Shown: one piece after another, positions 49,198-58,859 of the stretch
Numbering within the stretch: position 1 is the first letter of the stretch
Layout of the letters: every line of letters begins with the position of its first letter
Origin: Adiantum capillus-veneris
Lineage: Eukaryota > Streptophyta > Polypodiopsida > Polypodiales > Pteridaceae
Length of the DNA: 64,000 nt
Direction: 5' to 3'
Assembly (NCBI GenBank): GCA_014529385.2
Contig: CM043945.1
Coordinates: forward strand, 96,822,612 to 96,886,611
Notes under the pieces: model-generated
What the model saw: the letters and a program-made list of their open reading frames with translations, nothing else
What the model was told of the DNA's origin: nothing
Database searches by the model: none
Made by a program: the position numbers and the translations under genes

Positions 49198-49377
49198 TTA
49201 GCAAGTGATAGCTTAGTTGGTAAGGTGCTTGAATAGTGTCCTCAAGATAGAGGGTTCATAAATTGTTGAGTATGTCACCATTCATCTCAAACTTCATAGA
49301 AAGTGTGGTGTGTATGAGTGGGTTTATGTTCCACTCTAAGCAACAAACTAAAGAACTTACCGTTTGATAACACCCCG
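49198..49377 (+). repeat. tRNA-derived SINE-like sequence
   Basis: TAGCTTAGTTGG (49209-49220) fits a pol III A box exactly, and GGTTCATAAAT (49253-49263) is a degenerate B box 33 bp later. The region starts GCAAGTGATAGCTTAG like a tRNA 5' half. The 3' limit is uncertain. It does not fold as a complete tRNA by eye. Confidence 0.5.
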
Positions 49378-49401
49378 CCCCCCCCCCCCCCCCCCCCCCC
49401 C
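49378..49401. repeat. Poly-C run (24 nt)
   Basis: 24 consecutive C, followed by T-rich sequence. Possibly partly an assembly artefact. Confidence 0.8.
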
Positions 49402-49743
49402 TCCTTTTTTTTAATCCTTTCTCTTTTGATGCTTGAAGAAAACTTCTTCTTAATTAATAAAAAGAAGGCCAACATATTGAGAAAGCAATATCAAACTATA
49501 GGATAAAAGCAAAGTAATTTCTTCTCACCTTGAGGCATTGAAAAAATTTCTAACTTGACATTGTGACCCCCCTCTTTGTATCCCTTCTCACTCTCTATCA
49601 TTGACACGGATTTAATATTTACGTAATTACGACAAATTTGGTGTGATCACAAGGTCTTATTGACACATTTACATGATTACATAAATATGATCACAAAGAA
49701 TCCAATTAAGGGCAACATGGAAACCCACTAAAATCCCACCGGG

Positions 49744-49785
49744 CTTTCCAGTATTCTCGGTAGGCCCGTCGAGAATACTGGAAAG
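49744..49785. repeat. Perfect 16-bp hairpin
   Basis: CTTTCCAGTATTCTCG and its exact reverse complement are separated by 10 bases. It lies just upstream of a TATA-like run. Confidence 0.9.
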
Positions 49786-49805
49786 GTCGACGGACCCCCA
49801 AAATT

Positions 49806-49816
49806 ATATATATATA
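49806..49816 (+). promoter_or_regulatory. TATA-like run upstream of (GA)n
   Basis: TATATATATATAG lies about 45 bp before a long (GA)n tract, an arrangement typical of plant promoters with GAGA leaders. No start codon with a recognised ORF follows closely, so function is uncertain. Confidence 0.3.
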
Positions 49817-49856
49817 GACCCGATCGGACCCGTGGGTGTTATTTCTTTGTTTCATC

Positions 49857-49860
<4 letters not shown>

Positions 49861-49939
<79 letters not shown>
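49861..49939. repeat. (GA)n microsatellite, longest in the window
   Basis: About 39 uninterrupted GA units. Confidence 0.95.
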
Positions 49940-49941
<2 letters not shown>

Positions 49942-50192
49942 CATCGACCGAATTTGTAGGTACGTCGAGAGGAGAGAGGGGGTCATATGGGAGCGTGCTC
50001 TACGTCGCAGTGTGCAGTAGTGGCGGAGTACCTGACCACACAATCCGGGTATGTGTTGTGTGTGTGTGTGTATGCGTTGTGTGATAGCGTACCTTTTGTC
50101 GTATTGCGCGATAGTCATAAGGTACCTTACCACACAATGGGAGTGTGTGTGTAAACTGTTCTACGGAACAGAGCTTCCCACGGGGACATCAC

Positions 50193-50563
50193 CTCGATGA
50201 CGCGGGGAAGATGGTGTCCTTGTGGTAAGTATTGGCTTACTGTTTGGGTACTACATCGGTAGCGCGACAAATCTAATATCCTTATGGTAAGTCAACTTCC
50301 CTCCTCCTTTCTCAAAAAACATATTGGCATCGGTCGGTAACGCGGCCATATGATGTTCGTATGCAAGCCATTATTTCTTCTTAGATTCATGCGGCACTCG
50401 ATTGGTAACGCGGCTAATAGAGCGTCGCTTGTTAGAAGCATCTGTTTTTGCATAAATGTGACGTTCAGGTCGTTAACCCGGCTATACGAATGTCATATAA
50501 TTTGTATGTGCATGTGCAGTTAATTTTTTAAGTATTAAGTACATGTACTTGATCGGTAACGCG
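50193..50563. repeat. Six-fold ladder of TCGGTAACGCGGC-like motifs
   Basis: Copies begin at 50193 (TCGATGACGCGG), 50254 (TCGGTAGCGCG), 50334 (TCGGTAACGCGGCC), 50402 (TTGGTAACGCGGC), 50470 (TCGTTAACCCGGC) and 50553 (TCGGTAACGCG), spaced 61-83 bp. Flanking bases share YATATNATGTTCG-like remnants, so this is a degenerate tandem repeat whose CpG-rich core has stayed conserved. Confidence 0.75.
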
Positions 50564-50681
50564 AGTGTGAAGAGTATTTCATATACAAATGTTTGAATTG
50601 TTTGATTTTGATTTTTTTAACTGTCTATATGAAATTATATACTAGCTAATCATATTCAAAAGAATGCTTTATTCATCAATC

Positions 50682-51005
50682 ATCGCTATTTTAAATGCTC
50701 CATTTATATAAATTATATGCAAAAAAGTATTTGTACACAATTTGCATGTTAAAAATTCTTTTTAATATTTTTAACGGACCTCAAGCATTATCGCTATTTT
50801 TAATGCTTCATTTACATAAATTCTCTGTAGAAAAGAATTTGCACACAATTTGCATGTTAAATATTCTTTTGTATCTTTTTAAAGAGCATCAATTATCATC
50901 GCTATTTTGAATGCTACATTTACATAAATTCTATGTAAAAAAATATGTGAACACAATTTGCATGTTAAATATTTATTTCTATATTTTTAAAGAGCAAAAC
51001 ATTCT
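50682..51005. repeat. 108-bp tandem repeat, three copies
   Basis: Units begin ATCGCTATTTT at 50682, 50790 and 50898 and share TTACATAAATTCT and ACACAATTTGCATGTTAAA. The period is exactly 108 bp in both steps. Confidence 0.92.
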
Positions 51006-52200
51006 TTGCAATTTTCTAGTTAGATTTGTATACTTCTAATGTTTTAAATGTTTTTGAAGTCTTTAAGTCGGTGTGTGCTTTGTTTGAACTAGTATGTATG
51101 CACGGAGAAAATTATAAATTAAAAATTCAATATCTGCTGAAATGTGCTAGACTGTTAACATGTATTGTTTGATTTGAATTAAGTTCTTATAGACCACTTG
51201 TTTGATCTGCATTTTACACGTATAACAGATTGCAATTTTAAGTGAAGATTGTTTTTAATTTTTATCAATATTTTCTTGCATATTTGTTAAAGTCTTTAAG
51301 TCATGGTTAATGGTTTGCATGAAATAGTGTGAGAGTGTTAGTCTCATTTGCAACCATGATTTTGTATTTGATATGCTATTTTTTTATTGTCCAATGCAAA
51401 TATGACGCAAGATCAAAAGAAAAGTATTATGCATGCCATTCATAAAGAATGTATTTTGCAATCTCATTATGTGCAGATGGTCGCATACAGTAGATTAGTG
51501 AAAGTATGTCTTCAACAAAGACCTCACTAGCGCTATATGGGAGAACACAGAGCGCAACACTACAAGAGGTCACTTAAATTCTAGTGCCACATTACCGGCA
51601 TCACTGGCGGGTGTCGGTATATGTGTATTTATGTATGGAGGGAGATAAAGTTTTAACAAAATTATTTTCAAATTTCCAACGCCTGTTTCGATGTAAGCGT
51701 GCATGCACTTTTCAACGCTTTCTTCGGCGCATTTCCGAAACCTATACTGATTTCTATACCGATGGTACCTGCAAAAAACAAAACCGTGGGCTTTCTCTAC
51801 GCATTTCTCTTCTTCTTGCGCCTTTTCTCAAGCTCTTTTCTTCCTCACCTCTTACAGATCTGGTGCAAAATAAGATGTCGAAAGTGCTAATCTTGCTTGT
51901 GGATTAGCCCATAACACTGAGGTGAGATTGTTTTCATGTTTACTTGTAGATTTAGAGTTTAGGGTTTAACTTTGTGTTTGTGTGTGCATTTTTGCAAGTT
52001 CCAGGACATTTACAACATCTTTTATTGCTCAAATAGAACAAATGTGAGTGCTCGAACCTTTAAATGCATATTAAATTTGTGATGTGAAATTTCATTTTGA
52101 ATTATGAAAATCTTTTGTTTTGGTTTATGAAAAAATCTTGTTTTGAAGAAATTTCAATTTGAATTATGTTGTTTTGAAATTATGGAATTGATGGGGTTTA
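51006..52200. other. No gene recognised
   Basis: AT-rich sequence. A 24-codon frame starting MSSTKTSLALYGRTQ (about 51508) and an ORF at 51584-51907 show no recognisable similarity. Confidence 0.5.
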
Positions 52201-52493
52201 TGTTTTATGTTAAGTTTAGGTTATAAGTTAAGTTAAGTTATGTTATGTTACGCTACGTTAGGTTAGGTTAAGTTAAGCTACGTTAGGTTAGGTTAGGTTA
52301 GGTTATGTTATCTTATACGTTAGATTAGATTAAGTTAAGCTACGTTAGATTATGTTCGGTTAGGTTAGGTTAAGTTAAGTTATCTTATACGTTAGGTTAG
52401 GTTAAGTTAAGCTACGTTAAGTTAAGCTATGTTAAGTTAGGTTAGGTTAAGCTACATTGGATTAGGTTATGTTAGGTTAAGCTACGTTCAACA
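52201..52493. repeat. Degenerate (GTTAR)n / TTAGG-like pentamer array
   Basis: Mostly GTTAG and GTTAA pentamers, interrupted by CTACG and TTATAC steps that recur as a higher-order pattern (AAGTTAAGCTACGTTAGGTT). Runs of four TTAGG-type units are present (about 52288-52310). It directly abuts the palindromic satellite. Confidence 0.9.
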
Positions 52494-52494
52494 A

Positions 52495-53160
52495 TACGAC
52501 AAGCCATAGAGCTTACCCACAGTGCATATTAAAAACAACACAATGGTGATCCGTTCGTCAATACGACAAGCCATAAAGCTTACCCGCAACACATATGCAT
52601 TGTGAGCAAGCTCTATGGCTTTCCGTATTGCCAACGGCTTGCCGTTGTGTTGTTTATATGTCCGCGAGCAGTTTTCAAGTCCTAAAAATAGCTTAGCGGC
52701 CCTGAAAATAACACCATGGTAAGCCGTTTGGCAATACGGCAAGCCATAGAGCTTTCCCACAATGCATATGTTTGTGGGCAAGCTCTATGGATTGATGTAT
52801 TGCCAAATGGCTCGCCAGTGTGTTTTCTATATGTCTACAAGCGGGTTTCAAATCCTAAAATAGCTGAGCGACCCTAAAAACAACACAATGGCAAGCCTTT
52901 TGGCAATACGGCAAGCCATAGATTTTGCTTACAATGCATATGCATTGTGAGAAAGCTTTATGGGTTGCCGTATTGCCAAACGGCTCTCCATTGTGTTGTC
53001 TATATGTTTCCGAGCGATTTTCAAGCGCTAAAACTGCCTCGTGTCCCTAAAAACAACACAATGGCGACCCGTTTGGCAATACGGCAAGCTATAAAGCTTT
53101 CCCACAAGGCATATGCATTGAGGGCAAGCTCTATGGCTTGTTGTATTAATAGCCAACAAC
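52495..53160. repeat. 172-bp satellite, each unit a large imperfect palindrome
   Basis: Palindrome centres (ATGCAT|ATGCAT) lie at about 52595, 52767, 52939 and 53112, that is 172-173 bp apart. Each unit has ~60-bp arms: AACAACACAATGG, AAGCCGTTTGGCAATACGG, CAAGCCATAGAGCTT, CCCACAATGCAT and their reverse complement. A ~50-bp spacer (GAGCAGTTTTCAAGTCCTAAA) follows. A partial extra left arm stands at 52495-52560, and the last right arm is truncated. Confidence 0.93.
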
Positions 53161-53378
53161 TTACCATACGTCTTTGGTGTATTAGATCTCATAGAGTATG
53201 AGAGATTAATTGATGATTTTTGCTAGGAACTCTTTTGTAAAACTCTTTTTATTAGTCTACAATACACTTTAGATTCATTCATTTGTGTAGCAGCTTCATT
53301 GATTTGTTATTTGTATTGATTAAGCATTTCTTCTGTGAACTAACGTATTTTATAGGTATTGTTTGTGTATGATTAGCC

Positions 53379-54268
53379 ATGGCCGATGACGATGAGCCAT
53401 ACTTTCCTAGTTTTAGTTTTCCTGTCACTCCGGCCTGCATGTCACCCAAGCAGATGGGCTCATTTTTGTCTCAGTTCACACGACGATGGCACAACACCTT
53501 TGGGCAGCAGGTCCCTCTAGACCTACTACAACTGATCCTACGCCTGGGACTAGTGTGGTCCCTACACCGAGCGGCCTCACACCTCAGTCTAGTGTGCCCC
53601 CTACGCCTAGGACTAGTGTGCCCCCTACATCAACGGGTGGTTCATCCTCGAGACGAGGTAGACGTCATTCTGGAGGTGGTGGTTGCTGTGGTAGCGGTTC
53701 TACCGATGCGTCCACACCATTGAGAGAGCGTCCATCACTCTCTTCAGTAGATAGTTCACCGATTGGCACACCACGTACACCTTGGGGATCACACGAGCAT
53801 GATCCTAGCAAGGTGTACAAGAGCAGGGATGGGGCTATTGTGGCGGATATAGTTGAAAGGCCCATGCCACAGAGGATTCAACAGCTTTGTACGATTCCGT
53901 TTGGTCACTTTGTGATGGAGGTTTGGGATAACTTCGATGTTGAAAGAAAGAATTACATCGTCGAGGCCATTCACAGAGAGTACATGCCGACAGAGGGGTA
54001 CGATCCAGTCTCAAACCCCTGGATTTTGAGCGTGGCGAAGTCCACAATGTCACACCGTTGGTCAGAGGCAAGAGATAGATACAATGACAGTGGTACCAAG
54101 CCGGCATGGTTGGACGCAGAGGAGTGGACGGGGATTGCACGAGAGACACAAAACAATCCTCAGAGATTTCAGCACAGCAGAGAGATGCAGCCAGAGCACG
54201 TTTGGAGTCTACTGGAGCATCACATCTTGGGAGTGGAGGCTATGATATGCTTTGACATGAGTTTATAA
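53379..54268 (+). CDS. Unidentified ORF, possibly plant Spm-type transposon accessory protein
   Basis: ATG at 53379 opens MADDDEPYFPSFSFPVTP...QMGSFLSQFTRRWHNTFG. The best continuation is in another frame (from about 53490 to the stop at 54266-54268), so one indel or an unrecognised splice separates the parts. The second part has a Pro/Thr/Ser-rich stretch (PTTTDPTPGTSVVPTPSG), a Gly/Cys-rich patch and a C-terminal ~140 residues without repeats (HFVMEVWDNFDVERKNYIVE; MSHRWSEARDRYNDSGTKP; WLDAEEWTGIARETQ). That tail vaguely recalls the Ptta/En/Spm plant transposase family (Transposase_24), with its W..K..W spacing; I am not sure. No catalytic motif is visible. It lies between the palindromic satellite and copia element H. 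Confidence 0.5.
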
Positions 54269-54356
54269 GTATTATACGTATGCTTTAAATGATTGAAAAT
54301 ATATGTGTTATTTGAAGATTTATCTAATGATTAAACCATAATTTTGCAAGAAGTTG

Positions 54357-55219
54357 CCTCGACCATGGAGGACTTGATGAAGTCACTTGACGACTTCTAC
54401 GAGAAACCATCGGCATCCAATAAGGTATTTCTTATGAAGCTCTTGTTCAATTTAAAGATGACAGAGAATGGTTCATTTGCAGAATACCTAAATGACTTTA
54501 ACACAAACATAAGTCAACTTTGATAGGTGAAAATCAATTTCGATGACGAAGTACGAGCTCTCCTTATACTATCATTTCTACCGGATAGTTGGGACAACCT
54601 TGTGATGGCTATAAGTAATTCTATTTTTGGCACAAATACTCTTAAGTTTGATGAAGTTGTGGGTGTTCTCTTAAGCGAGGAAATACGAAGGAGAAGCATA
54701 GGAGAATCATCAAGTGCTGCACTGTCAGTGGAAACAAGAGGAAGACCTAAGGAGAGGTTCAAAAATCAAAAGCGTCGTGATCACTCAAGACGGAGTAAGT
54801 CACGCACAAAGTCAGTTCTTGAATGTTGGAACTGCGGCAAGAAGGGCCATGTCAAGAAGGATTGGTCCAAGAAGAAGAAGGAGACTGAGTCTGAAGACAA
54901 CAAGCCAACATGGGAGGCCAATGTGGCAGGTAAAGTAGAGCAAGATGCTCTAATTCTCTCATTAGACAATGTGTCTAATTCTTGGATAGTAGATTCCGAG
55001 GCTTCATTCCATGCGACACCACATAAGAAACATTTCCAGGATTACACCAAAGGTAATTTTGGGTATGTATACTTGGGAGATGATGAAGCTTGTGAGATTG
55101 TCGGCAAAGGTACAGTTTCTGTCAAAACTTCTAACGAAAATGAATGGAAGCTTAAAAATGTTAGGCATATTCCTTCTCTTCGGAAAAAAAATGATCTCTA
55201 CAGGACAATTAGACGATGA
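54357..55219 (+). pseudogene. Gag-protease of copia element H, 5'-truncated
   Basis: The copia frame starts mid-gag (MEDLMKSLDDFYEKPSASNK) and continues after a stop near 54523 in another frame (INFDDEVRALLILSFLPDSW; LLSEEIRRRS). The zinc knuckle at 54824-54865 reads CWNCGKKGHVKKDW, where the last Cys is Trp. The protease at 54992-55000 reads D-S-E instead of D-S-G (SWIVDSEASFHATPHKKHF). Both changes should be inactivating. The first part of gag and the 5' LTR are absent. Confidence 0.88.
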
Positions 55220-56600
55220 AGGTCACAACATTGCATTTGGAAACAAACGGTGGAAGATCGCAAAGGGATCCTTGGTGGTAGCCAAGGGAGAAAAGGTCGA
55301 TACACTTTACTTGTGTACTATCAGCACACGACCTTCAGCTTGTGCAACAACTACAGAAGTTGATAGTGCAGTGTGGCACTACGGGCTTGGGAATATGAGT
55401 GCCAAAGGAATGCAAATCCTTCAAACGAAGAATCTTCTACCAGGTTTGAAAGAAGTGGACTTAGAGTTCTGTGAAGATTGTGTTTATGGTAAACAAAAGA
55501 GGGTAAAATTTCAAAAATCAGGAAATGAAAGAAAAAATAAAATTGAGCTGGTTCATTCTGATGTTTGGGATCCTACAAGTACACCATCACTTGGTGGCTC
55601 ATTGTACTATGTAACATTCATAGACGATGCGTCTAGAAAAACATGGGTTTATGTTATGAAGAATAAGTCCGATGTATTTTTCATATTTCAAAGGTGGAAA
55701 GCCTTTGTGGAGAATGAAATAGGTACCAAGGTTAAATGCCTCAGATTCAACAACGGAGGCGAATATTGTAGCCAAGCTTTTGAAAGCTTTTGTGCTAGCA
55801 ATGGCATTTGGATGCAAAGGAAAACCCCAAGGATACCTCAACAAAATGGGATTTTGGAAAGGATGAACAAGACAATCATCGAGCGAGCACGAAGCATGCA
55901 GCTACATGCAGGCCTACTGCTTGAGCTTTGGGCGGAAGCTGTAAGTACGTCTGTGTACTTAATCAACCGGTCACCCTCAACGGCATTGGATGGGGGAGTT
56001 CTAAAAGAGGCATGGATAGGTAAACCGATGAATTGTGCATTCCTCAAAGTGTTTGGGTGTGAGGCTTTCATGCACATAGATAGAAGCCTAAGATCAAATC
56101 TAGATGCAAAGTCCAAAAAGTGTTTCTTCATTGGCTATGGAGAAGGTGACTTTGGGTATCGCCTATGGAATCCTGAAGATGGTAAAATCTTAAGGAGTAG
56201 GGATGTAATTTTTAACGAACAAAATATGTTCAAAGACTACTTGGAAAGAAAACAACCAAAAGAAATAGGTGATGAGTACATGGAGCTTGAGGATGGTGAA
56301 GATTCAAGGACTGCAAACGGTGACAATGTGCAACAACATCAAGCAAATGAGGAGCCTCAACCTATTTCCCGAAGATCTACAAGAGCAAGTAGACCTCCAG
56401 AAAGGTTTTTTCCTTCCTTCAACCATCTCTTGATCTCAGATTCTAGAGAGCCGGAATCATACGAAGAAGCTATGCAACATGAATCCAAAGAAGAATGGAC
56501 GAAAAGCATGCAAGTGGAGATAGACTCACTATATTGCAACCAAACATGGGAGTGGTTGAGTTGCCTAAAGGTAAGCGGGCACTTCAAAACAAATGGGTGT
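55200..56600 (+). pseudogene. Integrase of copia element H
   Basis: A long open frame includes the zinc-binding region WHYGLGNMS...CEDCVYGKQ, where the second His is Asn. The core has VHSDVWDPTS (first Asp present), LRFNNGGEY (second catalytic Asp, usually S-D-N-G, replaced by Asn at 55748-55750) and NGILERMNKT (Glu present). The end carries the copia motif VFGCEAFMHI and KKCFFIGYGEGDFGYRLWN. The open frame ends in the linker at 56657, while RT is read from another frame. It is recently inactivated judging by the length of open sequence. Confidence 0.9.
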
Positions 56601-57316
56601 ACAAGCTCAAGGAAGAAGAAGGTGGAAAGAAAAGGTACAAGTCTAGGCTTGTGGTAAAAGGGTTTTCTCAAAAGAAAGATATTGACTTCAATGAAACATT
56701 TTCTCTTGTTGTAAAAATGAACTCAATTAGGATTGTCTTAAGCCTTGTGGCTGCTCATGATCTAAATCTTGAGCAAATGGATGTAAATATGGAATTCCCT
56801 TACGGTGACTTAGAGGAGGAAATTTACATGCTTCAACCAAAGGGGTATGAAGGAAAAGGTAAGGAGAAAATGGTTTGCAGATTAAAGAAAAGTTTGTATG
56901 TATTAAAGCAAGCATCAAGACAATGGTACTTGAAGTTCGATCGATGGATGTTAGATCATGGGTTCAGAAGATGCAACTCAGATCATTGCGTCTACACGAA
57001 GAATTTGGGAGATGGGAAGTTCGTCATCCTAATGTTGTATGTTGATGACATGCTGATTGCAAGTGCTAACATGCAGGACATCAAAGACCTAAAAGAGGAG
57101 CTGTCTAAATCTTTTTCAATGAAAGATTTATGTGCTGCAAAAAGGACACTTGGTATGAAAATATCAAGGGATAGGACAAAGAAGACAATAAAGCTATCTC
57201 AAGAGGATTACATCAAGAAGGTACTAGAAAGATTTGCAATGCAAAATGCAAAACCAGTTTCTACACCTTTGGCTGGTCACTTTAAACTAACAAAGGATAT
57301 GTGTCCAAAGACATAA
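56495..57316 (+). pseudogene. RT of copia element H
   Basis: An open stretch with LQNKWVYKLKEEEGGKKRYK, VVKGFSQKKDIDFNETFS, LEQMDVNMEFPYGDLEEEIY (usually V-K-T-A-F-L-H-G-D; altered here) and an intact catalytic LYVDDMLIAS at about 57035-57060. Then come FSMKDLCAAKRTLGMKISRD and PVSTPLAGHFKLTK. It ends at a stop at 57314-57316. It belongs to the Tork/Tnt1-like side of Ty1/copia by motif style (inference). Confidence 0.9.
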
Positions 57317-57999
57317 GAGGAGATAGCCTATATGTCTAAAGTTCCATATGTTGCAGTAGTAGGTTCTCTAATGTATGCTAGGTCTGGACAAGGCCATATA
57401 TTGCACATGCAGTGGGAGTTGTGAGTAGGTTCATGGACAACCCAGGTAAAGAACACTGGTAAGCTGTGAAGTGGATACTTAGGTATCTAAAAGGGACAAC
57501 AACAAATGCTTTGTATTTTGGAGGAACTGATATTTTTCTAGAAGGGTATGCTGATGCAGATATGGTAGGTGACAAAGATACTCGAAGGAGCACTACTGGC
57601 TATGTCTTCATGGTTGGAGGTACAACAGTAAGCTGGGCTTCAAAGATGCAGAAAGTGGTCTCACTTTCTACCACGGAAGCAGAGTATGTAGCAATGACGG
57701 AGGTAAGGAAATAAATTCTGTGGCTTCACAGATTCTTAGAAGAGCTTGGATTCAAACTAGACAATTGTGTCTTGTACAGTGATAGCCAACGCGCTATCCA
57801 TCTCGCCAAGAACTCAGCCTTTCATTCAAGGACAAAGCACATTGAGGTGAGATATCACTTCATACGCACTGTTTTGAAAGAGGGACATCTAAAGCTAGGA
57901 AAGGTGCATACAAGTGAAAATCCTGCAGACATGTTTACAAAGGTGGTCAACAAGGAGAAGTTGAGCTTTTTCTCATCTTCAATCGGCATTCAAGGATAA
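57317..57999 (+). pseudogene. RNase H of copia element H
   Basis: Frames broken at about 57400, 57460 and 57713 read [82 protein letters not shown], then HIEVRYHFIRT and NPADMFTKVV. That is a complete copia C-terminus with one stop after the [13 protein letters not shown] block. Confidence 0.9.
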
Positions 58000-58309
58000 G
58001 AAGCCAGGATGGAAAGCAGTCATAGGTTTGGTTTGGAGATCAATCTCCAAGTGGCAGATTGTTAAGTATGGAGCCTGATTTACCCCTTGTAATTTTCTGT
58101 GATAAAAACACACATTTGTAAACCCCCCATTATGAGGAGAAGCCGTCGTGCGTGAAGGAAAATCACTCGCCGGAAATAAAAATCACTCGTTGGAAACAAT
58201 ATTTTCACGACCGAGATTGGCTTCGTCGGAATATTCCTTTTTGCCAAAATATTATGGCTGGACGGCGGCCGAAAAGTGGTCGGAAAACGACCGGTCGACT
58301 GGTTGGTGG

Positions 58310-58405
58310 CCGGTAGTTAATGGCCGGTGGCCGGTGGTCGGAAGTCAATGACTGGTGGTCGAAAGTCAATGGCCGGTGGTCGAAAGTCAATGACCGGTGG
58401 CCGAT
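58310..58405. repeat. ~21-bp minisatellite in LTR H
   Basis: About four copies of GTCAATGACCGGTGGTCGAAA with point differences, within the U3-like part of the LTR. Confidence 0.9.
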
Positions 58406-58540
58406 GGCTGAATTCAAAAGTGGACTTGTCTTCTCAAGGGCGGCCACACATGGGCCGATTGGAGGGTCCGACTTGGACTTATCTACACAAGGGAGGCTAC
58501 ACATGGCTACCTCTCATGAGAGAGGGCAACCCTTTTGGCC

Positions 58541-58548
58541 TATAAAAG
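58541..58548 (+). promoter_or_regulatory. TATA box of LTR H
   Basis: TATAAAAG in the middle of the LTR, the expected place of the U3 promoter. Confidence 0.6.
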
Positions 58549-58859
58549 GAGGCCATTTCTACACACATTTCATAGTGTGAAGTTGATCCAACAAGGTGGG
58601 TGTGAGGTGGTGAGTTTAGCAAGGCGGGAGCTCTATTAAGGGTATAATCCCTTTGTAAACTACTTCTTGTTTTGAAGTACTAAAGCCATTGAGTGGCTGA
58701 TTTCCCGTGGACGTAGCCCACATTGGGTGAACCACGTATATCGTGTGTACTCTCTCTCTCTACTCTGTAATCTCTTGTGTGTGAAATCTATCTCTCTCCA
58801 TTAAGTAATCTACTCAAATATCTATTTAGCTACGTCTTATTTCCTAACAGTTCTTTCCC

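Larger units (their letters stand above)
58060..58849 (+). repeat. 3' LTR of copia element H
   Basis: It begins TGTTAAGTATGGAGCC just after the purine-rich AAGTGGCAGAT and ends TTTCCTAACA (790 bp). A promoter-like TATAAAAGGAGG lies at 58541, flanked by GGCC on both sides. A ~21-bp minisatellite lies at 58310-58405. The bases following it are GTTCT; the matching left duplication cannot be tested because the 5' LTR is missing. Confidence 0.88.

Noticed and set aside
52488-52781. 97-codon minus-strand ORF
   Set aside because: Lies wholly inside the palindromic satellite; an open frame created by the repeat period.
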